Shown here piece after piece: positions 1 through 6,214 of a stretch of DNA of 64,000 nt. Each line of letters begins with the position of its first letter. The first letter of the stretch is position 1. The DNA is from CAIZQW01 sp942493055 (GTDB lineage Bacteria > Verrucomicrobiota > Kiritimatiellia > RFP12 > UBA1067). Location: the NCBI GenBank assembly GCA_942493055.1, contig OW818680.1, positions 2,232,001 to 2,296,000 on the forward strand, in the 5' to 3' direction. The position numbers and the translations under genes were made by a program. The notes beneath the pieces are model-generated. The model was not told the origin of the DNA and searched no databases. It saw nothing but the letters and a program-made list of their open reading frames with translations.

Positions 1-2
1 GC

Positions 3-293
3 CCCAGTTGCGGCCTCTCGCGTTCCGAATACAAGAAGGCGGCGCGTCTCGGCTGCGCCCAGTGTTATGAAACCTTTGTCAAGGATCTGGATGGCCTGGT
101 GGATGACATGCACCGCATCCCGCGCCACACGGGGAAATCACCGAAACACCCGAAGCCCTCGCTCCATGTCTCGATGCTCATGAGACAATGGCGCGACGCG
201 GTGAAAGAAGCGCGGCAGGCCGAGGCCGCGGAATTGAAGGCGCGTATCCGCCAACTGGGCTGGGATCCCGAAGCACCTCAGGAGACTTTGTAA
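3..293 (+). CDS. mcsA: McsA-like zinc-finger/UVR protein, 3' part only
   Basis: The reading frame is open from the window edge and ends at TAA 291-293, so the 5' part is missing. Visible are two zinc-binding pairs (PSCGLS, then GCAQCYETF), an HRIPRHTGKSP segment typical of McsA, and a C-terminal coiled UVR-type stretch (EARQAEAAELKARIRQL). McsA is the zinc-binding partner and activator of the protein-arginine kinase McsB, and mcsB follows 2 bases downstream. The gene pair and the GCxxCYxxF block make the call fairly safe. No ctsR or clpC is visible because the gene runs off the window. Confidence 0.85.
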   Translation, partial: PSCGLSRSEYKKAARLGCAQCYETFVKDLDGLVDDMHRIPRHTGKSPKHPKPSLHVSMLMRQWRDAVKEARQAEAAELKARIRQLGWDPEAPQETL

Positions 294-295
294 CG

Positions 296-1360
296 ATGAC
301 CAACCTCAGCGCTATTATCCGAAAACGTTCCAAACGATTAAGTGTCGCACGGATTCCCTCAGAGGACATCCCGATGGGATGCCGTGTCCGTCTCGCGCGC
401 AACGTGCAGGCGCATGTTTTCCCTGACCGCGCAACCTCGAGCCAGGCAACCGACGTGCTCAACACCATCATGAACGTCATCGCCGACACCCAGCAGAAGA
501 CACTCCTCGCGGCCATCAAGGATTTTAACGAGCAGGAGCGTCTGAATCTCTTTGAGGCGCATCTCATCAGCCGTGAGCTGATGATCCGTGAAACCGGCGG
601 TATCGCCATCTCCCTCGACAAGAGCATGGTGGTCATGGTCAACGAGGAGGACCATCTGCGCATCCAGGGTTTTGCAAAGGGGATGGACATTGAAAGCGCC
701 TGGAAAAAGGCGGATGCCATGGACACCTTGCTGGACGAGAGGCTCACCTACGCCTGGACGCCCAGGCTCGGCTACCTCACCGCATGCCCCAGCAACCTCG
801 GCACCGGCATGCGCGCCAGCATCATGCTCCACCTGATGGGCCTGCGGATGACAGGCGAGTTGGAGGCGGTCATTCGCGGACTTGAGCGCATGCGCCTGCT
901 CGTGCGCGGCCTCTATGGCGAGGGCTCTGAATCATCCGGCCACATTTACCAGATTTCCAATATGGAGACCCTGGGCATGGATGAACAGACCATCCTGGCG
1001 CGCATGAAGCGCATCTGCGAAGAGGTCGTGCGTCAGGAGTGCAATGCGCGTGCGCGGATCATCAAAGATTCCCCGCGTATCGTGCAGGACTTTTTCATGC
1101 GTTCGCTCTGCTTGCTGCAGAATGTGCTGATGATGCCCTCCGGCGAAGCCATCGAATTGCTCTCGGCCTTGCGCTTTGGCGTCTCCATCGGACAGGTGAC
1201 GGGCTTGACGGTCCCAGATATTGACGACCTGATGCTCAAGGTTCAGCCAGGACATCTCATGCGCGAATGCAATGATCTGCTGCCCCCTGACAAACGCGAT
1301 GAGTTCCGCGCCTTGATGCTGAATCTCCGTCTGGCGACCGCCAAGGTCAAAGCAGTTTAA
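296..1360 (+). CDS. mcsB: Protein-arginine kinase McsB
   Basis: A 354-residue protein of the guanidino/phosphagen-kinase fold, the usual length for McsB, which phosphorylates arginine residues to mark proteins for Clp proteolysis. An upstream in-frame start at 188 would overlap mcsA. I chose ATG 296 because it lies just after the mcsA stop and has AGGAG upstream. Motifs seen are CRVRLARN near residue 29, EEDHLRIQ, TACPSNLGTGMRAS with the family cysteine at residue 164, and GLYGEGSESSGHIYQISN. The C-terminal RDEFRA block matches the phospho-arginine pocket motif RDxxRA. Translational coupling to mcsA is likely. Confidence 0.95.
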   Translation: MTNLSAIIRKRSKRLSVARIPSEDIPMGCRVRLARNVQAHVFPDRATSSQATDVLNTIMNVIADTQQKTLLAAIKDFNEQERLNLFEAHLISRELMIRETGGIAISLDKSMVVMVNEEDHLRIQGFAKGMDIESAWKKADAMDTLLDERLTYAWTPRLGYLTACPSNLGTGMRASIMLHLMGLRMTGELEAVIRGLERMRLLVRGLYGEGSESSGHIYQISNMETLGMDEQTILARMKRICEEVVRQECNARARIIKDSPRIVQDFFMRSLCLLQNVLMMPSGEAIELLSALRFGVSIGQVTGLTVPDIDDLMLKVQPGHLMRECNDLLPPDKRDEFRALMLNLRLATAKVKAV

Positions 1361-1386
1361 TTTTAAACCCCAATATAGGATACATC

Positions 1387-2277
1387 ATGATGAAAAGACT
1401 TGAAGAGCGCGTGCTTGAAACAGCGCTGATCTGTGATGGCGGCATGGGCACGCAACTGCATCAACGCGGCTTGCAACCCGGCGCGTGCCCCGAGCAATGG
1501 AACGTGACCCATCCTGAACTTGTCAAGGATGTCTACCAGGCCTATCGCCAAGCCGGCAGCAACATTGTCGAGACCAACACCTTCGGCGGCACCCGGTACA
1601 AGCTGGCGCATTACGGCCTTGTCGAAGCCGTCACTGAACTCAACCGCGCCGGTGTTGCACTCGCACGCGACGTCGCAGGCGATACGCAATATGTCATGGC
1701 CAGCATGGGCCCGACAGGCGCGTTCATGGAGCCCTACGGCGATGAAACCGAGGAATCGATGTATGAAGCGTTCAAAGAGCAGGCGCTTGCTTTTGCAGCC
1801 GGAGGCGCAGACGCAGCCATCGTCGAGACCATGACCGGACTCGAAGAGGCGTGCGTCGCCATTCGCGCGATTCGCGAAAACACAACCCTGACCTGCCTCG
1901 CCAGCTTCACGTTTGACCCCCAGCCCGATGGCGGCTATGCCTCCATGATGGGCGTCACGCCCGAGCAGTTCGCCGTTGCGGCTGTCGCAGCAGGCGCGCA
2001 CATCGTGGGCGCCAACTGCGGCCTCGGTCCTGAGCATCTGCTGAATGTCATCAAGCGGATCCACGCCGCGGTCAACGTGCCGCTCATCGCCATGCCCAAT
2101 GCCGGCATGCCGGTCTTACAGAACGACGGCAAGACTGTTTTCCCGGCTACTCCTGAGGAGATGGCCACGTTTGTCCCAGCCTTCCTGGAAGCCGGCGCGC
2201 GCATCATCGGCGGCTGCTGCGGAACCACCCCGACACATATTGCTGCGATGGTCGGAGTTTTAAACACGTCATTGTGA
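1387..2277 (+). CDS. Homocysteine S-methyltransferase family protein
   Basis: A 296-residue single-domain protein resembling the N-terminal homocysteine-binding barrel of MetH and BHMT. The family zinc ligands are visible: a cysteine in GANCGLGPEHLL and the paired cysteines in GGCCGTTPTHI near the C-terminus. The N-terminal GGMGTQL and the ETNTFGG block are also typical. It would transfer a methyl group to homocysteine, or be the homocysteine half of a split methionine synthase; no cobalamin or folate domain is present. Starts ATGATG, with AGGA about 7 bases upstream. It follows mcsB after 26 bases on the same strand. Confidence 0.88.
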   Translation: MMKRLEERVLETALICDGGMGTQLHQRGLQPGACPEQWNVTHPELVKDVYQAYRQAGSNIVETNTFGGTRYKLAHYGLVEAVTELNRAGVALARDVAGDTQYVMASMGPTGAFMEPYGDETEESMYEAFKEQALAFAAGGADAAIVETMTGLEEACVAIRAIRENTTLTCLASFTFDPQPDGGYASMMGVTPEQFAVAAVAAGAHIVGANCGLGPEHLLNVIKRIHAAVNVPLIAMPNAGMPVLQNDGKTVFPATPEEMATFVPAFLEAGARIIGGCCGTTPTHIAAMVGVLNTSL

Positions 2278-2313
2278 CCCCTGAGTGGTCGCAATAAAGG
2301 ATGCTAAACACTT

Positions 2314-3435
2314 ATGCTTTACTGGATCGCACCTTATCTGACCAAAGTGTGGGGCCCTTTCCGCTTGATGGCCTCCCACTTGATGTTGCTGGCGGTTGGA
2401 ACCATGGTCGCCGGCATACTGACCTGGCTGCTGCTGCCCAAGCTCTGGAAGCGCCTTCCAACGGACAAGGGCAAAATATTGGCCCCGGACGGCGGCTTGA
2501 AATCCATCGGCAAACCCACGGGGGCGGGCATGCCCATTTCGCTCCTGCTCTTGCCGGTGACCTTGCTCTTTGCCCCGCTGCGCCTGCCTGAACTGGGCGT
2601 GGTGGTCTGCCTCTATTTCTGCATGGCCTTCGGTTATTTTGACGACCGGAGCCAAGTGCCCTGGGGCGAACTCAAAAAAGGCCTGCTCGACATGGTCGTC
2701 GCCATGACTGCGGCGGTCTGCATCTATTGGGCCCAGGGCTCACACCTCTGGCTGCCCTTTGTCAAAGATGCGATCGACATTCCCTTGTGGCTCTATCTGC
2801 CGTGTGCGGCCATGCTGCTCTGGTTCACCATGAATGCCACGAACTGCTCGGATGGCGTGGACGGCCTGGCGGGCACGCTGACGTTGTTATCCCTCTTTGC
2901 GCTGGTCGCCTTGCTCTACGGGGTCGTGGGGTATTATCCCGTAGCAAACTACTTGCTGATCCCGCACAATGCAGCCGGTGCGCGCTGGGCTATTCTTGTT
3001 GCGATTCATGCCGGCGCCTTGGCAGGCTACTTATGGTTTAATGCGGAACCGAGCCGTGTGCTCATGGGCGATGCAGGGTCTCGTCTGCTCGGCATGCTGG
3101 TGGGCGTGGCTGTGTTGGTCGCAGGCAATCCATTCCTGATATTCGTGGTCTCACCGGTCGTGCTCGTCAATGGCGGCACCGGGCTCTTCAAACTGGTATT
3201 GCTGCGTTCGCTGCGCCGCATCGGCTTTGATGTGCGGCCCACGCATACGCTCCATCCTGATGAAGCCATACAGCAGCATGTGCTGGTCAAGGCCCTGCAC
3301 AGCATCCGCTTTCCACTGCACGATCACTGCCGTAAAAATATGAGTTGGAGCAATGCGCAAGTGCTCATGCGCTTCGCGCTCTTACAAGCCTTCCTGATCC
3401 CCCTGCTCTTTGTGATCCTCATCAAGATTCGATAA
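2314..3435 (+). CDS. mraY: MraY-like phospho-MurNAc-pentapeptide / polyprenyl-phosphate glycosyl-1-phosphate transferase
   Basis: A 373-residue polytopic membrane protein of glycosyltransferase family 4. MraY-type landmarks occur in order: GKPTGAG, the aspartate pair in GYFDDRS, NATNCSDGVDGLAG, MGDAGS, and a C-terminal FPLHDHCRKN block. In canonical MraY the last block reads PLHHHFE, so the middle histidine is an aspartate here. It is not inside a division and cell-wall cluster; its neighbours are a ferredoxin-like gene and a nucleotide-sugar dehydratase. It could be the organism's MraY or a paralog that loads another lipid-linked sugar. The SD AAAGGA is rather far (about 12 bases) from ATG 2314. 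Confidence 0.75.
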   Translation: MLYWIAPYLTKVWGPFRLMASHLMLLAVGTMVAGILTWLLLPKLWKRLPTDKGKILAPDGGLKSIGKPTGAGMPISLLLLPVTLLFAPLRLPELGVVVCLYFCMAFGYFDDRSQVPWGELKKGLLDMVVAMTAAVCIYWAQGSHLWLPFVKDAIDIPLWLYLPCAAMLLWFTMNATNCSDGVDGLAGTLTLLSLFALVALLYGVVGYYPVANYLLIPHNAAGARWAILVAIHAGALAGYLWFNAEPSRVLMGDAGSRLLGMLVGVAVLVAGNPFLIFVVSPVVLVNGGTGLFKLVLLRSLRRIGFDVRPTHTLHPDEAIQQHVLVKALHSIRFPLHDHCRKNMSWSNAQVLMRFALLQAFLIPLLFVILIKIR

Positions 3436-3442
3436 CATCGTT

Positions 3443-4141
3443 ATGAAAGCCTACCTCTTCATCCTTGGATCCCGCGACCAGCTTGCACAGGAGAGCTCTG
3501 AGCAGTTGGCGCATGACGCCGGCCTTACGAAAGAGGAGCTGACTGTCATTGACAATCTTGCCGAACGCGCCGTTTCCAAAGACGCCTCTCTCTTGTCGCT
3601 CTTTGCGGAGCAGGCGGAATATATGGCTGGCGCTTCCCGTCCGCGCGCCGCGCAAGCCCTACTCGCCTTTGCAGGCGTAGACATTTATGCAAAGCGCGTG
3701 ACCTGGAAGGCCCTGCCATATAGCGAGCAGGCGCTGAAGGACGAATACGGCGTGCCCTGGTTTCCCGTGATTGACCGCACACGCTGTACGGGCTGCGGGA
3801 CGTGTGCGGATTATTGCCTCTTTTCCGTCTACAAGACCGACCCTAAGCGTGAGGCCCATGAACGCGTTCGCGTAGCGGCCCCCTTGAACTGCAAGACAGG
3901 ATGTCCGGCATGCTCGAGGCTCTGCCCGACCGGCGCGCTCATCTTCCCGTTCTGCGCAGAACCCGCACTGAACGGCAGCGTTGAAAATCCGCAGCTTCGC
4001 ACCCAGGAAGATGCGCTCGCCTCGCTGGGTGCTGACCCGCACAAGGTGCTGGCGGAACGCCGCGCGAAGAAACGCCTCATCGATCCTGACAAATTTAAGC
4101 AGGCGGAAAATGACCGCATTCTCTATTCCGGAGTGTTGTAA
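3443..4141 (+). CDS. 4Fe-4S dicluster ferredoxin-domain protein
   Basis: A 232-residue soluble protein with two cysteine clusters in its middle: CTGCGTCADYC followed by CKTGCPACSRLCPTG, consistent with two 4Fe-4S clusters. The N-terminal about 100 residues and C-terminal about 60 residues have no signature I recognise. It starts 7 bases after the mraY-like gene and 20 bases before the dehydratase-like gene, so it is probably in one operon with both. An electron-transfer role is inferred from the clusters only; the substrate is unknown. Confidence 0.75.
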   Translation: MKAYLFILGSRDQLAQESSEQLAHDAGLTKEELTVIDNLAERAVSKDASLLSLFAEQAEYMAGASRPRAAQALLAFAGVDIYAKRVTWKALPYSEQALKDEYGVPWFPVIDRTRCTGCGTCADYCLFSVYKTDPKREAHERVRVAAPLNCKTGCPACSRLCPTGALIFPFCAEPALNGSVENPQLRTQEDALASLGADPHKVLAERRAKKRLIDPDKFKQAENDRILYSGVL

Positions 4142-4161
4142 TACATGCCCAAGGAGCCAAC

Positions 4162-5391
4162 ATGAACATGGACTTTGACCTGAACCGCTTCATCCAACAG
4201 AAAGTGACACGCCGTGAGAGGAGCTTGCTCGCTGAAGATTTCGCGCGCTATGATGCGGAGCTGCATCAGCGCATTGACAACAAGCGCGTGCTCGTGATTG
4301 GCGGGGCCGGCTCTATTGGTTCCCATTACATCAAGGCGCTCCTTCGCTTCAACATCGCCTCGCTCTGCGTTGTGGACATCAATGAAAACGGTCTGACGGA
4401 ACTGGTGCGCGATTTACGCAGCGCAGGCGGTTACAACATCCCGAAAGAGTTCATCACCTACCCCATCAACTTTGGCGACCGTGTCTTTGAAAAGATTTTC
4501 CGCGCGCAGGGCCCCTTTGACATTGTCGCCAACTTCGCCGCGCATAAGCATGTGCGCAGCGAGAAGGATATTTTCTCCATTGAAGCCATGATTGAAAACA
4601 ATCTGCTGCGTGCACGCGGACTGCTCGACCTGCTGATGGAGAAACCGCCGCAGCACTTCTTCTGCGTCTCCACGGACAAGGCCGCGAACCCTGTGAACAT
4701 CATGGGCGCGAGCAAGAAGCTCATGGAAGAGCTCATCATGGCGTATGCGGACCGGCTGCCGGTGAAGACCGCGCGTTTCGCAAACGTCGCCTTTTCAAAC
4801 GGGAGTTTGCCTGTGGGCTTCCTCGACCGCCTGAACAAACATCAGCCGTGGTCCTGTCCGCTGGGCATCCGGCGCTTCTTTGTCTCGCCCATCGAATCCG
4901 GCGAACTCTGTCTCATGGCCTCCATCATGGGTCAGAGCGGCGACATCGTCTATCCGAAGCTGGACGAAGAGCGCGACATGATCCCATTCGATCAAGTGGC
5001 CACTGACCTTCTGCATGCGCTGGGCATGGAACCCGACCCCTGCTCCTCCGAAGAAGAAGCGCGCGACAAATGCCGTGCGTTGTTGGCCGCCTCCGCTGCG
5101 CCGAAAAAATGGCCGGTCTACTTCTTCACCTCCGACACCAGCGGAGAGAAGACCTTTGAAGAGTTCTTTGTGCCAGGCGAAACATTAGACACCACGACCT
5201 TCGTCAACCTGGGCGTGGTCAAAAATGCACCGCGCAGAAAGCTTGCCGAAATCGACACGATCTTCCACGACCTGCGCGCCGCCTTTGCCAAACATCAGGT
5301 CAGCAAAGCCGATATCGTCGAAGTCCTCAAAGACTATTTGCCCAACTTCTCCCACATCGAGACCGGCAAATCCCTCGACCAGAAGATGTAA
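4162..5391 (+). CDS. UDP-sugar 4,6-dehydratase-like SDR (polysaccharide biosynthesis protein)
   Basis: A 409-residue extended short-chain dehydrogenase. The NAD-binding GGAGSIGSHY is at the N-terminus, followed by AAHKHVRS and the catalytic block STDKAANPVNIMGASKK. The usual Tyr of YxxxK is replaced by Met (MGASK), as is normal in the FlaA1/PglF/WbpM group of UDP-GlcNAc 4,6-dehydratases. Unlike PglF or WbpM there are no membrane segments. It has an extra C-terminal region of about 130 residues. SD AAGGAG sits 5 bases before ATG 4162. Pairing with an MraY-like transferase suggests a lipid-linked sugar pathway; the exact sugar is not determinable. Confidence 0.8.
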   Translation: MNMDFDLNRFIQQKVTRRERSLLAEDFARYDAELHQRIDNKRVLVIGGAGSIGSHYIKALLRFNIASLCVVDINENGLTELVRDLRSAGGYNIPKEFITYPINFGDRVFEKIFRAQGPFDIVANFAAHKHVRSEKDIFSIEAMIENNLLRARGLLDLLMEKPPQHFFCVSTDKAANPVNIMGASKKLMEELIMAYADRLPVKTARFANVAFSNGSLPVGFLDRLNKHQPWSCPLGIRRFFVSPIESGELCLMASIMGQSGDIVYPKLDEERDMIPFDQVATDLLHALGMEPDPCSSEEEARDKCRALLAASAAPKKWPVYFFTSDTSGEKTFEEFFVPGETLDTTTFVNLGVVKNAPRRKLAEIDTIFHDLRAAFAKHQVSKADIVEVLKDYLPNFSHIETGKSLDQKM

Positions 5392-5401
5392 ATATAGATC
5401 G

Positions 5402-5422
5402 GCTCAAAAAAAGCTTTTGAGC
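5402..5422 (+). terminator. Hairpin after the dehydratase gene (possible terminator)
   Basis: A perfect 8-bp stem (GCTCAAAA / TTTTGAGC) with a 5-base loop, 10 bases after the stop codon at 5391. The 3' arm itself carries TTTT but no U-run follows the stem, so it may be a weak terminator or only a 3'-end stabilising hairpin. Confidence 0.4.
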
Positions 5423-5437
5423 TGATTGAAGAGCCTT

Positions 5438-5480
5438 GAGAAGCCCTAGGTCTTTTACGAAAAGGCCCTGGGGCATTCTC
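5438..5480 (+). other. Long imperfect inverted repeat in the ECF sigma leader
   Basis: GAGAAGCCC...CTTTT-acg-AAAAG...GGGC..TTCTC can fold into one long imperfect hairpin with a 5-bp top stem. No U-run follows. It lies in the 199-base gap before the ECF sigma gene, where I see no convincing sigma-70 promoter. Function unknown. Confidence 0.3.
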
Positions 5481-5590
5481 AACATGTGAGCAAAGCATCG
5501 TACCCAGGACTGAAAAATCCATTAATAAATGTTTATTAGTGCGAACCTTTCTCTGTCGGACGGCAACTTACTTACAAAGACTATCTAATA

Positions 5591-6151
5591 GTGAAATCAT
5601 CTAGTGCTATAAATGACCTCGTCCATCGCCTTAAACAAGGGGAAAGGGACGAAGAAGCTGTCAACCTTCTCGTTGAACGGTACGGACCTCGTTTGCTGAC
5701 AGCAGCCACCCTTCTGTGCGGGAATGCGACAGATGCACAGGATTTGATGATTGAGACGCTTCAACGTGCGGTACGTTCGATCAGTGGATTTCGGAATACG
5801 TGTTCGCTTTTCTCCTGGCTCTACGGCATTCTTTTCAATCTCAACCGCATGGTGTGGCGCAAGCGTTTCCGTTCACGACTGACCTATGTGGAGGAGCTAC
5901 CTGATATTGCTGAAGATCGACCTTATGTAGGAAGCACGCTGGATGAGACCGCTGTAGCCGACCGACTGGCCGCCGCAGTCCTTCAGCTTTCCACACCCCT
6001 TCAGGAGGTGATCGTGCTCCGTTATTATGGCGAGATGAGCATTGGAGAGGTTGCTGAAACCTTGAAAATCAGTCCTGGAACAGTGAAATCAAGGCTCTTC
6101 AGTGCCACTGCCAAGCTTAAAAGCATGGTTCCAGATGAACTGCGTCCATAA
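5591..6151 (+). CDS. ECF-family RNA polymerase sigma factor
   Basis: A 186-residue sigma-70 family protein with only regions 2 and 4, hence ECF type. Region 2 is seen around DAQDLMIETLQRAV and FSWLYGILFNL. Region 4 is the helix-turn-helix around LQEVIVLRYYGEMSIGEVAE and SPGTVKSRLFSA. The likely start is GTG at 5591 with a poor SD. The gene 63 bases downstream encodes a membrane anti-sigma factor with an HC2 zinc finger, the usual partner. The pair probably controls surface or secreted proteins nearby, such as the hydrolases at 9.3-15.9 kb; that link is inference from position. Confidence 0.9.
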   Translation: MKSSSAINDLVHRLKQGERDEEAVNLLVERYGPRLLTAATLLCGNATDAQDLMIETLQRAVRSISGFRNTCSLFSWLYGILFNLNRMVWRKRFRSRLTYVEELPDIAEDRPYVGSTLDETAVADRLAAAVLQLSTPLQEVIVLRYYGEMSIGEVAETLKISPGTVKSRLFSATAKLKSMVPDELRP

Positions 6152-6214
6152 TATCGAAAAAACAACCGAACCTTTTTTATTAAACATGCAACTTACTCAT
6201 TAGAGACACATACC

